From CAVWQV01 sp963757115 (GTDB taxonomy: Bacteria; Pseudomonadota; Alphaproteobacteria; Acetobacterales; Acetobacteraceae): a stretch of 64,000 bases of DNA. How positions within the stretch are numbered: position 1 is the first letter of the stretch; the number at the start of each line of letters is the position of its first letter. The stretch is taken from contig CAVWQV010000007.1 in NCBI GenBank assembly GCA_963757115.1, positions 62,001 through 126,000 of the forward strand, read 5' to 3'. The notes under the pieces were generated by a model. That model saw only the letters and a list, made by a program, of their open reading frames with translations, was not told the DNA's origin and did not search any database. A program made the translations under genes and the position numbers. Below, one piece after another: positions 44,446 to 53,802 of this stretch.

Positions 44446-46287
44446 ATGAGCCTCAACGCCCCAGATAAGGCCCTTGTCTCTGGCGACACCGCACCGGCTG
44501 GACTGGAACTGGACTTCGACCCCGACGCGCTGCGCGCGAAATATCGGGAGGAGCGGGACAAGCGCCTCAGGTCCGATGGCAACAGCCAATACCTCGAGGT
44601 CAAGGGCGACTTCCGGCACTACGTCGATGACCCCTATGTCGAGCCTGGGTTCCAGCGCTCGCCTTTGAACGATGAGGTCGACGTCCTGATCATTGGTGGG
44701 GGTTTCGGCGGCCTGATGGCTGGCGCGCATCTGCGCCGCTCCGGGGTCGAGCGCATCCGCATCGTCGAGAAGGGCGGCGATTTCGGGGGCACTTGGTACT
44801 GGAACCGCTATCCCGGCGCGCAGTGCGATATCGAAAGCTACATCTATCTGCCGCTGCTTGAAGAGACCGCTTACATCCCGAAGGAGAAATACTCCTTCGC
44901 ACCCGAGATCCGCGAACATGCGCGGCGTATTGGCGAGACGTTCGACCTCTATAGCCTGGCATGCTTTCAGACCGAAATCCGGGAGCTTCGCTGGCTGGAG
45001 GACGAGAGCAAATGGCTGGTCACGACCAGCCGCAACGACCGCATGAAGGCGCGTTACGTCGTCATGTCGAACGGTCCGCTCAACCGCCCGAAGCTGCCCG
45101 GTATCCCCGGCATCGACAACTACGAGGGCCACAGCTTCCACACGAGCCGCTGGGACTACAGTTACACGGGTGGCGATTCGAGCGGCAATCTCTGCAACCT
45201 CGCCGATAAACGCGTGGCCATCATCGGCACCGGGGCGACCGCGATCCAGTGCGTCCCGCATCTCGGCAGGCACGCCAAGCAGCTCTATGTTTTCCAGCGC
45301 ACGCCATCTTCCGTCGACGTGCGCGGTAACAGGCCGACCGACCCCGACTGGGTCAAGACGCTCACGCCGGGCTGGCAGAAGCGGCGCATGGACAACTTCA
45401 ACATCCTGGTAGCGGGCGGCCATCAAGACGAGGATCTGGTCAGTGATGGCTGGACCGACATCATCCGCAATTTGGGGGCCCGCCGGCCGCGCACATCAAC
45501 TGGCGGCAGCTCCCCCGAAGCATTCGCGCAGTCACTCGAGCTGGCCGACTTCAGGAAAATGAACCAGATCCGGGCCCGGGTGGATGCGATCGTGACCGAG
45601 GAGGCGACCGCCGAGGCGCTCAAGCCCTGGTATCGGCAATTCTGCAAAAGGCCGACATTCAGCGATGACTATCTGCCCACATTCAACCGGGAAAACGTGA
45701 AGCTGGTCGATACCCGGGGGCGCGGGGTCGAGTGCGTGACCGCGCGAGGGGTGGTGTTCGACGGCACCGAATACGAAGTCGATTGCATCATCTTTGCGAC
45801 CGGGTTTGAAGTCGGGACGGCCTACACGCGTCGCGCCGGCTACGAGATCTATGGTCGCGGCGGCCGCACACTGACCGAGCACTGGGCGGGCGGAACCAAG
45901 ACACTGCACGGGTTCTACAGCCATGGTTTCCCCAACTGCTTTCACCTCGGCATCACCCAAAATGCCCTCACACCGAACTTCCCGCACATGCTGGACGAGC
46001 AGGTGCGCCACGTTGCCGAGATCATCCAGCACGCCAGGTCGCGGCAGGCAGAGGTGATCGAGCCAACCGCAGAGGCGGAGGCGGAATGGGTTCAGACGAT
46101 TCGCGACACGCCGAACGCAGGCGTACGATTTTATATGGAATGCACGCCAGGTTACTATAATGGCGAAGGCCAGCTCGGTCGGCTTGGCCTCTTCAGCGAG
46201 CTGTACGGAGCCGGGCCGGTGGTATTCCACGAGCTTGTGCGCGAGTGGCGCACCAACGGCGAAATGAAGGGTCTCCAGTTCGCGTAA
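44446..46287 (+). CDS. flavin-containing Baeyer-Villiger-type monooxygenase
   Basis: A 613-residue flavoprotein. The FAD Rossmann motif VLIIGGGFGGLMAG (about 80-93), GGTWYWNRYPGAQCD, the BVMO-like fingerprint YEGHSFHTSRWDY, the NADPH motif VAIIGTGATAIQ and the late ATGFEVGT are present. An N-terminal extension of about 75 residues precedes the FAD domain, as in cyclopentadecanone- and steroid-type monooxygenases. It should insert oxygen next to a ketone; the substrate is unknown. Frame intact. Confidence 0.92.
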   Translation: MSLNAPDKALVSGDTAPAGLELDFDPDALRAKYREERDKRLRSDGNSQYLEVKGDFRHYVDDPYVEPGFQRSPLNDEVDVLIIGGGFGGLMAGAHLRRSGVERIRIVEKGGDFGGTWYWNRYPGAQCDIESYIYLPLLEETAYIPKEKYSFAPEIREHARRIGETFDLYSLACFQTEIRELRWLEDESKWLVTTSRNDRMKARYVVMSNGPLNRPKLPGIPGIDNYEGHSFHTSRWDYSYTGGDSSGNLCNLADKRVAIIGTGATAIQCVPHLGRHAKQLYVFQRTPSSVDVRGNRPTDPDWVKTLTPGWQKRRMDNFNILVAGGHQDEDLVSDGWTDIIRNLGARRPRTSTGGSSPEAFAQSLELADFRKMNQIRARVDAIVTEEATAEALKPWYRQFCKRPTFSDDYLPTFNRENVKLVDTRGRGVECVTARGVVFDGTEYEVDCIIFATGFEVGTAYTRRAGYEIYGRGGRTLTEHWAGGTKTLHGFYSHGFPNCFHLGITQNALTPNFPHMLDEQVRHVAEIIQHARSRQAEVIEPTAEAEAEWVQTIRDTPNAGVRFYMECTPGYYNGEGQLGRLGLFSELYGAGPVVFHELVREWRTNGEMKGLQFA

Positions 46288-46445
46288 GGTAAAGCCCGCG
46301 CGAATTTGTGAAGTGCTAGAATCCGAGAACGCGAACAGCCGCCCTCTGCAGATCCTGCATAGGGCCTCGGACAGATCTAGCTCTGTTGATCGCGGCAAAC
46401 TTGCCTGTAGGGGACGCGCGGCTTATATACCGTGAGCCGGCCTTA

Positions 46446-46691
46446 ATGGCCTTTCTCAAACTGAAAGTTGTTGCTTTGCCAAAGAAGTTTGTGCTGTCCG
46501 AACACCTGCGTGCCGCTCGCATCCGCCGGGGACTTTCGGTCGCGGAAGTCGCGGACGCTTGCGGCGTTTCAGCCGGGGCGGTGTATATGTGGGAGACGGG
46601 CAGGGCCAGTCCTCGCAGCGAAAACCTGACCGCCATTTGTCGCGCGTTAAAACTACCAATCCGCGCGACGCGCGAGCTGGCCGCCGCCTAA
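46446..46691 (+). CDS. small XRE-family helix-turn-helix protein
   Basis: An 81-residue DNA-binding protein. The HTH is LRAARIRRGLSVAEVADACGVSAGAVYMWETGRASPRSENLTAICRALKLPI (about 22-73), nearly the whole protein. ATG 46446 is chosen; an upstream in-frame start adds a non-conserved leader. There is no output domain. It lies alone between the monooxygenase and the dimeric-barrel protein. Its stop codon sits in the loop of a hairpin. Confidence 0.85.
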   Translation: MAFLKLKVVALPKKFVLSEHLRAARIRRGLSVAEVADACGVSAGAVYMWETGRASPRSENLTAICRALKLPIRATRELAAA

Positions 46692-46721
46692 AGGCGGCGG
46701 GCGCCGCATTAGAAGCGGCGC
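46681..46721 (+). terminator. two adjacent hairpins at the end of the XRE gene
   Basis: Hairpin one is CCGCCGCC-TAAA-GGCGGCGG (46681-46700), with the gene's TAA stop in its loop. Hairpin two is GCGCCGC-ATTAGAA-GCGGCGC (46701-46721), followed by GGCTCTCTTTC. Together they look like a transcription stop, though the pyrimidine tract is not pure T. Confidence 0.5.
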
Positions 46722-46970
46722 GGCTCTCTTTCACTCGGGGTGTAGCCGCTGCGGCTTAGCTGGTATTCAAGCTTGCTTCTTGTGCGGGGCGGCGCACGAA
46801 AGTCCTGGCGAACCCTCGACCCGAGCGGCCGCGGTAGTGCTTGAACTCGTGTTCTCCGGCAAGTCGAGTCCCAAATCGGGATTGCCGGGCGGAGGAGATG
46901 CGCGTTCTAATTGGCCGCACGCCGACCACCTTGCGCTCTTGCACGCCGGTCAGACGAGAAGGAGATCGCT

Positions 46971-47264
46971 ATGTACGCAGCCATTCGTCAGGGAAAGGCA
47001 AAGGCAGGCAAGGCCGAGGATCTGGCCCGCACAATCAAGGAAGGGGCGGTTCCCATCATCAGCGACGTTCCGGGCTTCAGGGCATATTATGTGATCTATG
47101 CGCCCGATGACACGGTAACGGCGATCAGCGTCTTCAATGACTACGCGGGGGCCGAAGAATCGAATCGACGCGGGCTCGCATGGACCGAAGAAAACCTTGC
47201 GCCCCTGCTTACCGGGCCAGCGACGGCAGTTGCAGGTCCCGTGATCGTGCACACGGTCGCCTAG
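46971..47264 (+). CDS. ABM-like dimeric alpha/beta-barrel protein
   Basis: A 97-residue protein with the pattern of antibiotic-biosynthesis-monooxygenase-like folds: a first strand MYAAIRQGKAK, helix EDLARTIKEGAVPIISDVPGF, strand RAYYVIYAPDDTVTAISVFND and helix ESNRRGLAWTEENL. Many such proteins have no known reaction. GAAGGAGA lies six bases before ATG 46971. Probably monocistronic. Confidence 0.8.
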   Translation: MYAAIRQGKAKAGKAEDLARTIKEGAVPIISDVPGFRAYYVIYAPDDTVTAISVFNDYAGAEESNRRGLAWTEENLAPLLTGPATAVAGPVIVHTVA

Positions 47265-47495
47265 CCAGATTCGCTTGGATCTGCCGTGCCCGCGGGTTCA
47301 AGGCACGGGAGAACCTTCGCAGAGGCTCGCGCTGTCCGCCGCTGCATGGCCGTATACGATGGATCTTCGGCCCTGACGGTAGCGCATAGCACCCATTGAC
47401 ACTTCGCAACGGGCAAGGTCACCCTTGCTCGGCGGCATCGAAAGCCGCGTCCGGTGGGGCGCGCGGAGCCTCCCCGGACGAAGGGGGGCGATAAC

Positions 47496-48782
47496 GTGGC
47501 AGCAATAGCCGAGACGGCGGACGCCTACCCGGTTCCGTGGTGGAAGGAGCCCACAAAGGAGCAGTGGCTGGCCTACGTAGCCGCCTGGCTTGGCTGGACG
47601 CTGGATGCGTTCGACTTCACCATATTCCTGCTCATCATGGTGCCCATCGCCGCAGATTTCGGCGTTCCGTTGCTGGCCGTGACCGCAGTGTTCACCGTGA
47701 CGCTCTGGATGCGGCTGATCGGCGCCACGGCTTCCGGTTGGTTGGCCGACCGGGTCGGGCGGAAGACGCCGCTGATGATTTCCATTCTCTGGTATTCGGT
47801 TTGTAATTTCTTCGCGGGCTTGGCGCCGAGTTTCTGGCTGCTGTTCCTGTTTCGTGCCTTGCTGGGAATTGGGATGGGTGCGGAATGGCCCGCCGGTGCG
47901 GCGCTTGCCATGGAGTCCTGGCCGCCGCGCTCCCGCGGGTTCATGAGCGGCGTGTTGCAGGGATCTTGGTCGCTCGGCTTTCTGCTCTCGAGCGCGATCT
48001 ACGGCCTATTTTACCACAGCATCGGCTGGCGCGGCCTGTTGCTGATCGGCGTTCTGCCGGCGCTCGCCGTCGTGTGGATTTGCAAATACGTCAAGGAGCC
48101 GGAGGTCTGGGTGGAGAACCGACGCAAGCAGCGCGAGCAGAAGCATGAATTCCGCGCGCCGCTGCTCGACATCTTCAGGATCCGCGTGCTGCCCAATACT
48201 GTGACGGCCTGCCTGTGGATGGCGAGCAGTTTCGTCATTTATTACACGGTGTTCGGTATGTTCGCGACGCATCTGCAAAAAGATCTGCATTTCGGCCCCG
48301 AGGCGGTCGCGGTGCCCCTCGCGCTTACTAACTTGGTGGCGTTTTTTGCCAGCGGATTTTGGGGCTGGATCGCGGATCGCTACGGCCGCCGCTGGGGGAT
48401 GATCATTCCGGCTGGGCTGGGCATGCTGGTGACGCCGTTCTATCTGTTCTTCTCGAGCTACTGGGTGATTGTCTTGGCCTATGCTGTGCAGGGACTTTTT
48501 CTCGGAGCGATCTACGGGCAGAATCCAAGCTATCTTACGGAACGGTTCCCAACCGAGATCCGGGCCACGGCCTCGGGATTTTGCTATCACCAGGGCGCGA
48601 TCTGGGCCGGCTTCGCCGGACCGCTCCTTACTGCCTGGGCCGCAGGTCAGGCAAGCGGGTTCACCCTGCCCATGCTGATCACCACGCTGGGCGCTTCGGT
48701 GGTGTTCATTGTCGCGCTGCTGCTCGGGCCGGAGACAACGGGCAAAATCCTGACTTCGGAGATCCTTCTTACGGCCAAATAG
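47496..48782 (+). CDS. MFS transporter (SHS/AAHS-type organic acid transporter)
   Basis: A 428-residue, 12-helix major facilitator. Signature loops are visible: GWLADRVGRKTPLMISI after helix 2, RALLGIGMGAEWPAGAALAMESWPPRSRGFMSG around helix 4-5, and GWIADRYGRRWGMIIPAG after helix 8. The charged AFDFTIFLLIM in helix 1 is typical of proton-coupled carboxylate (lactate or sialate-type) carriers. GTG 47496 has a GGGGGG-rich ribosome binding site; an upstream start would add a hydrophilic leader. Confidence 0.9.
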   Translation: MAAIAETADAYPVPWWKEPTKEQWLAYVAAWLGWTLDAFDFTIFLLIMVPIAADFGVPLLAVTAVFTVTLWMRLIGATASGWLADRVGRKTPLMISILWYSVCNFFAGLAPSFWLLFLFRALLGIGMGAEWPAGAALAMESWPPRSRGFMSGVLQGSWSLGFLLSSAIYGLFYHSIGWRGLLLIGVLPALAVVWICKYVKEPEVWVENRRKQREQKHEFRAPLLDIFRIRVLPNTVTACLWMASSFVIYYTVFGMFATHLQKDLHFGPEAVAVPLALTNLVAFFASGFWGWIADRYGRRWGMIIPAGLGMLVTPFYLFFSSYWVIVLAYAVQGLFLGAIYGQNPSYLTERFPTEIRATASGFCYHQGAIWAGFAGPLLTAWAAGQASGFTLPMLITTLGASVVFIVALLLGPETTGKILTSEILLTAK

Positions 48783-48965
48783 GCGAGACCCATTGCTGGC
48801 GGCCGGCGCATCAGGTCACGAACTTACAATGGCGTGCGTCACGCACGAGGTCAGGCCGTAGCCGGGCCGCGGCGTCGAATGTCCGTGGCCCATCGTCGAG
48901 CCTCGAACCAGATGCCAGGTGCCTGGTTCAAGACGCATCGCGGTCGACACACCGGGAGGATCGCT

Positions 48966-49661
48966 ATGCGAGCGATGGACGAGGGGCACTTCGCGATCTT
49001 GCGCCGCCACATGGTCGAGGTCATCGCGATCCAAGCCGACCTCATGCAGGATGAGCTCGGCAAGGCGGCGCTCAATCGGCGGGTGTTGGCGGCCATGCTA
49101 GACGTCCCGCGTCACCTTTTCGTGCCCGAGCCGCTTACCTCGCTGGCCTATCAGGACCGGCCGCTGCCGATCGGCTTCGGCAAAACCATCTCGCAGCCCT
49201 TCATGGTGGCGCTGATGACCGACCTCCTCGCCCCCGAGCCGCATGACGCGGTGCTCGAGGTTGGCACCGGCCTGGGATACCAGGCGGCGATCCTGGCCGA
49301 GCTTGGCGTCCGGGTCTGGAGTGTCGAGATTGTCGAAGAGTTCGCGGCCGAGGCGCAGGCGCGCCTGCGCGGGCGCGGCTACCGCGCCGGCGTCGGAATC
49401 CGCGTGGGCGATGGGTCTCGCGGCTGGGCGGAGCACGCGCCCTACGACAAAATCCTGGTCACGGCTGCAGCGGAGCGGCAGCCACCGCCGGCGTTGCTGG
49501 AGCAGCTTAAGGCGGGCGGCCGCCTGGTTCTGCCGCTCGGTCCTGAAGAGGCGCAGCATCTCGTCGTCATCGACAAGGACGCGGCCGGGCAGACCCATGC
49601 GCACGCGCTGATCCCGGTGCGGTTCAGCCGGCTCGAGACAGGTACTGTAGCCAAGGCGTAG
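48966..49661 (+). CDS. pcm: protein-L-isoaspartate O-methyltransferase
   Basis: A 231-residue repair methyltransferase acting on isoaspartyl residues in aged proteins. Motifs: VPRHLFVPEPLTSLAYQDRPLPIGFGKTISQPFMVALMTDLL (substrate side), VLEVGTGLGYQAAILAELG (SAM motif I), VWSVEIVEEFA and ILVTAAAERQPPPALLEQLKAGGRLVLPLG. GGGAGGA precedes ATG 48966. Upstream in-frame codons are not conserved. Confidence 0.93.
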   Translation: MRAMDEGHFAILRRHMVEVIAIQADLMQDELGKAALNRRVLAAMLDVPRHLFVPEPLTSLAYQDRPLPIGFGKTISQPFMVALMTDLLAPEPHDAVLEVGTGLGYQAAILAELGVRVWSVEIVEEFAAEAQARLRGRGYRAGVGIRVGDGSRGWAEHAPYDKILVTAAAERQPPPALLEQLKAGGRLVLPLGPEEAQHLVVIDKDAAGQTHAHALIPVRFSRLETGTVAKA

Positions 49662-49714
49662 GCGCGTTCGCGGCAAGGATCGATCGCCCGCGGGGCGGGG
49701 TGACGGGAACTCTC

Positions 49715-50533
49715 ATGACAGCAACTCGCTCGAACGTACGCGTCGCGATCGCCGGCCTGGGTGCCGTCGGAATGCAGGTGGCCGAAGCGCTGTGGCATGG
49801 GATACCTGGCTGTGAACTTGCGGCCGTGTCGGCCGGCGATCTCGTGCGCGCAGAGGCCCGACTGGCCGGTCTCGGCATGTGCGTGCCGGTAGTCGCCATC
49901 GAGGCGCTCGAGCCGCTTGCGGACCTGGCAGTGGAATGCGCGCCGGCCGCCATGCTTACCAGGATCGCCGCGCCGTTTCTGCGGGCGGGCAAAATGGTCG
50001 TGGTGCTCAGCAGCAACGCCTTGTTGACCAACGAGGACCTCGTGACGCTTGCCCGCGACTGCAACGGCCAGATCGTCATCCCGACCGGAGCCTTGCTCGG
50101 CCTTGACGCCGTGACCGCTGCGGCGGAGGGGACCATTCGCTCCGTCAAGATGATTACCCGCAAACCCGTGCGAGGGCTTGTTGGCGCACCCTACCTCGTC
50201 GAGCACGGGATCTGCATCGAAGGCCTGACAGAGCCGCTTCGAGTTTTCAAGGGCACACCGCGACAGGCGGCGGCAGGATTCCCAGCCAACCTCAACGTGG
50301 CCGCTGCACTATCGCTCGCCGGTATCGGGCCTGACCGCACCGAATTGGAAATCTGGGCTGATCCGAGACTGGATCGAAACACGCACCAGATCGAGGTCGA
50401 GGCCGATTCGGCGCGTTTCTCGATGAACATAGAGAACGTGCCGTCGAGCAATCCGCGCACCGGTCGGATCACGGCTTTGTCCGTGATCGCTTTGTTACGA
50501 AAGCTGCGGGCTTCGGTCCGCGTGGGAACCTGA
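49715..50533 (+). CDS. L-aspartate dehydrogenase (NadX-like)
   Basis: A 272-residue NAD(P)-dependent enzyme. The Rossmann motif is VRVAIAGLGAVGMQVAEAL at the N-terminus. VIPTGALLGLDAVTAAAEG, FPANLNVAAALSLAGIGPDRTELEIWADP and DRNTHQIEVEADS, with the likely catalytic His, match aspartate dehydrogenases that feed iminoaspartate into NAD synthesis or degrade aspartate. An alternative GTG start lies at 49700. It is followed by catB on the opposite strand. Confidence 0.87.
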   Translation: MTATRSNVRVAIAGLGAVGMQVAEALWHGIPGCELAAVSAGDLVRAEARLAGLGMCVPVVAIEALEPLADLAVECAPAAMLTRIAAPFLRAGKMVVVLSSNALLTNEDLVTLARDCNGQIVIPTGALLGLDAVTAAAEGTIRSVKMITRKPVRGLVGAPYLVEHGICIEGLTEPLRVFKGTPRQAAAGFPANLNVAAALSLAGIGPDRTELEIWADPRLDRNTHQIEVEADSARFSMNIENVPSSNPRTGRITALSVIALLRKLRASVRVGT

Positions 50534-50565
50534 TCGGCAAGCGGCGGCGGGTTTGCGCGCCCCGT

Positions 50566-51724
50566 TCAGCTCCGGGCGTATCGCCGCAGCTTGTCAGGAT
50601 CGAGCGTGACGCCGAGCCCGGGTCCGGCGGGTAGATGCACGTGGAAATCCTCGAACCGCAGCGGCTCGGACACCAGATCGCCGGTCAGGATTTGCGGGCC
50701 GAAATGCTCGCAGCCCCAGGCCAGATCGCGCAAGGTCGCGAACACCTGCAGATGCGCGGCGGCGCCTACCGAGCTTTCCAAGAGACAGCCGCCGTAGAGG
50801 CCAATTCCGGCCGCCTCAGCGACGGCCGCAACTTTGCGGACGCCGAGGAGACCGGCATGCTTCACCAATTTGAGCGAGACCGCATCGGCTGCCGCCGCGC
50901 GCGCCACCGCGAGCATGTCGTGCGCGTCGAACACACACTCGTCGGCCAGTAGCGGTGGCGTGCCGGGCCGCGCCCTCAGCCGTGCCATCGCTTCGATGTT
51001 CCAGGCTGGCACCGGTTGCTCGACCAGCTTGACGCCGAGCTCGGCAAGTTCGGGCAGTCGACGTGCGGCGACGGTCTCGTCCCAGGCTTGGTTCGCGTCG
51101 ACGATCAGATCGGCTCGGCCCTCGAGCGCGCGAACGAGCGTGCGCATGCGCGCCATGTCGGCTGCCGGCTCCAGCGCGCCAATCTTCACTTTGAATGTTC
51201 GATGCAGCCGCGCCGCGAGCTTCCCCTCGGCCTCCTCGATCTCCTGCGCAGGATCGCCTGAGGCGAGGGTCCACAGCACCGGGAATCGGTCTCGGTACAG
51301 CCCCGCCAAGCAGCGCCGCGGCGGGCACGCCGAGGCTCTTGCCGACCGCGTCGAACAGCGCCGTTTCGATCGCTGCCTTGGCAGCGTTGTTGCGCTTGGC
51401 CGCCTGATCGAGCCGGAGCCCCACCGCCTCGAGCCCGGCGGCGGAGAGCCCCAGGATGGCCGGCGCGAGATAGGCGTCGATATTGGCCTTGATCGCCTCA
51501 ACGCTCTCCTCGCTCCAGCGCGGGCCGCCAAGCGTCGCCGCCTCGCCAATCCCTTCCGCGCCGTTGGCGAGCCGCACCTCCACGATGACGTAGCTCTGCG
51601 CGGTGACCGAGGTTTGCGACAGTTTGTGCCGGCGCACTGTCGGGACATCGACGATGGTGCTTCGCAGCTCGACGATCGCGAGATCGCGAAGCAGGTCGCG
51701 CACGGCAGGCATGACGTCCGGCAT
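50566..51724 (-). pseudogene. catB: muconate cycloisomerase CatB, one frameshift
   Basis: An enolase-superfamily enzyme that lactonises cis,cis-muconate in the beta-ketoadipate pathway. The N-terminal part (IVELRSTIVDVPTVRRHKLS, AQSYVIVEV, NAAKAAIETALFDAVGKSLGVPAAALLGG) and the C-terminal part (LYRDRFPVLWTLASGD, FKVKIG, LIVDANQAWDE, KLVEQP, LADECVFDA, VSLKLVKHAGL) are in different frames. An extra base in the CCCC run at 51301-51304 explains the break. The restored product is about 385 residues, as expected. It lies 70 bases downstream of catA, which supports the assignment. Confidence 0.85.
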
Positions 51725-51795
51725 GCGGGTTCCTTCTCTCGGAAGTGGGACGCGCGGCAGCGTGCGGGGGCGGCGCCGCGCGTGGAGTGTTCCGC

Positions 51796-52725
51796 TTAGG
51801 CGGCCCTGGCGTGCTCGCGCACCACCACCGCCTCGGGCAGGTTCCCGGCCTCGGGGTTCAGCGTGAAGTCGAAGTTGATCGTTGCAAACGGCTGGTTCAG
51901 GCCGCGGGCTTTGATCTCCGCCGGATCGGTATGACGGACGAGCTCGGGGATCAGCCCCTCGCGCGTCGCGAACGCGAAATCGTCGTGCAGGTACGGGTCG
52001 TCCGAGATATTGATTTGCGTAGTCAGCTTTCGGAAGCCGGGCGCCTCGACGAAGAAGTGGATGTGCGCCGGACGACGGCCATGGCGGCCGAGCGCGGTGA
52101 GCAGCTGCTGCGTCGGCCCGTCCGGCGGGCAGCCATATCCCGACGGCATGATCGTGCGCAGCCGGTACCGTCCCTCGGCATCCGTCTCGATGCGCCGGCG
52201 CAGGTTATAGGGACTCTGCGACGGGTCGAAGAAGGAGTAGCCGCCCTTCGTATTGGCGTGCCAAACGTCCACGATCGCACCGGCGACGGGCTTGCCGCGG
52301 ACGTCCCTGACCTGCCCCTCCATGAACAATACTTCACCCTGCTCGGGGTCCTGGTCGAGCCGCGCCTCGGCTTTCGAGCGCGGCGCGTCGGTGATGTAGA
52401 GCGGCCCCTCGATGGTGCGCGGCGTGCCACCGTCAAGGCCGGCGCGGCGCTCCTTCTCGTCCATGACCGAGTCGAGGAACGTCTCGATGCCAAGGCCGGG
52501 CACCAGCAGCCCCACCTCATTCGCCTGGCCGAGTCGCGTCAGGTAGCTCACTGCTGTCCAGAACTCGGTCGGGGTGACATCGAATTCTTCGATCGTGCGG
52601 CAGATGTCGGTCGCGACCTTGTGTACGATGCGCTTCAGCCGGTCGTTTCCGCCTTTCTGGTCGAGTCCCGCCACGCGATCGAGCAGCTGTTTTACCTCAC
52701 GAGAATCGGTCAGTGCCTCAGGCAT
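51796..52725 (-). CDS. catA: catechol 1,2-dioxygenase CatA
   Basis: A 309-residue intradiol dioxygenase that opens catechol to cis,cis-muconate. Iron ligand regions are visible: GPLYITDAP (Tyr), YRLRTIMPSGYG (Tyr) and RRPAHIHFFV (two His). GAIVDVWHANTKGGYSFFDPSQ is the family signature. The N-terminal helical linker domain (about 1-100) is present. CGGAGGA precedes ATG 52725. Upstream of catB on the minus strand, forming a catAB unit. Confidence 0.94.
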   Translation of the reverse strand: MPEALTDSREVKQLLDRVAGLDQKGGNDRLKRIVHKVATDICRTIEEFDVTPTEFWTAVSYLTRLGQANEVGLLVPGLGIETFLDSVMDEKERRAGLDGGTPRTIEGPLYITDAPRSKAEARLDQDPEQGEVLFMEGQVRDVRGKPVAGAIVDVWHANTKGGYSFFDPSQSPYNLRRRIETDAEGRYRLRTIMPSGYGCPPDGPTQQLLTALGRHGRRPAHIHFFVEAPGFRKLTTQINISDDPYLHDDFAFATREGLIPELVRHTDPAEIKARGLNQPFATINFDFTLNPEAGNLPEAVVVREHARAA

Positions 52726-52999
52726 AATTTCCTCCGGCCGGCCCTGAGCCGGCGCCTTGTGGGGCCGGATGCGGTCCGGCAGCCGTCGTCGCTATTCCTG
52801 GGGGGATCCATAGCTCCGGCGCCAGCGCCGCCTGTCCCGCACCTGCTTGGTGAGCCCCCGCGTAGGGCTTGGCTTGCCGGCCTACGCCCAATTGCGGCAT
52901 TACGGCGTTTCCCGAGTTCGATACCTATATATCACTCACATCCCAATCCGAAGCCGCGTCCGCCCCTGCGGCCGCAGCGCGTCTACGAGGTACGAAGCA

Positions 53000-53239
53000 A
53001 TGGTCAAGCGTCGCAATGAGGAGCAAATCGCCGGAGTCCTCGAATTTGAAGGACGGGCAAGCGAAGATCCGGAATTCAAGGACTGGCTTGCGGAGCACAA
53101 GGCACGTAACGGGGGAAATGTCCGGGTAAGCCGGGGCGGGAAGGGGGTCCGCGTAATGTTCAGCAAAGAAGCTGATATGGCGCGATGGAAGGCCCGCGCT
53201 GAGCAGGCCGACAAAGGAAAGAAGCCCTCGATCTCTTGA
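53000..53239 (+). CDS. small hypothetical protein
   Basis: A 79-residue charged protein: MVKRRNEEQIAGVLEF, EDPEFKDWLAEHKARNG, a Gly/Arg/Val-rich centre and a KADKGKK-like basic tail. No family is recognised. ATG 53000 begins the protein-like part; upstream codons are not. It is followed by another small basic protein. Confidence 0.5.
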   Translation: MVKRRNEEQIAGVLEFEGRASEDPEFKDWLAEHKARNGGNVRVSRGGKGVRVMFSKEADMARWKARAEQADKGKKPSIS

Positions 53240-53383
53240 ATGCAAGTGGCGAGTTTCGGAACGGCGCTCGCCATCGCACGCTCAGATGCATTCTGTGCAA
53301 AGCTGGCGTGTTGCTGGGATAAATATGCGGTGGGAGGCCGACGGTTACTCCCGCATCCCCATAGAAACGACAATGAGGCGCAG

Positions 53384-53545
53384 ATGCCCCCTAAGGTAAA
53401 CTACAGCTTTCAGAAGACCGAGCGCGATCGCATCAAGAAAGCCAAGAAAGACGCCAAGATCCGTGAGCGGGAGGAGGCAGCCCAGACGAAGTCTGCCGCG
53501 CCGGCGGCGAAAACGCCGGATTCAGATGCCGACCGGGATCGCTGA
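53384..53545 (+). CDS. small basic hypothetical protein
   Basis: A 53-residue Lys/Arg-rich protein (MPPKVNYSFQKTERDRIKKAKKDAKIREREEAAQ). Short basic proteins of this shape, with a NYSFxK start and a charged helix, are common in alphaproteobacteria and have no assigned function. ATG 53384 is preferred over an upstream start. Confidence 0.55.
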   Translation: MPPKVNYSFQKTERDRIKKAKKDAKIREREEAAQTKSAAPAAKTPDSDADRDR

Positions 53546-53802
53546 GCCGAACTACCCGAGCCGCTCGATCGAAGCGCCACCTCCTCGACGGGGTGGCGCA
53601 CCTCGCATCCCGTCGACAGCCTCGCCGAGTGTCTCAGCGACAGTCAAAGCGAGGGCTCGAGATCGGGATGCTACTGATTCAGGATCCGTCGCCGCCGATA
53701 CTCGACCAGCCGGTCGTCGGCAGGAGCTTGCGCGCGCGTAAGAAAACCGCCGAAACTTTTGCACCGGATTGACGGGGCCTCGCTCCGCCCCCTGGAGACA
53801 CC

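Noticed and set aside
46287..46446. Second small gene before the XRE gene
   Set aside because: Short open frames are present but have no ribosome binding site and no protein-like composition.
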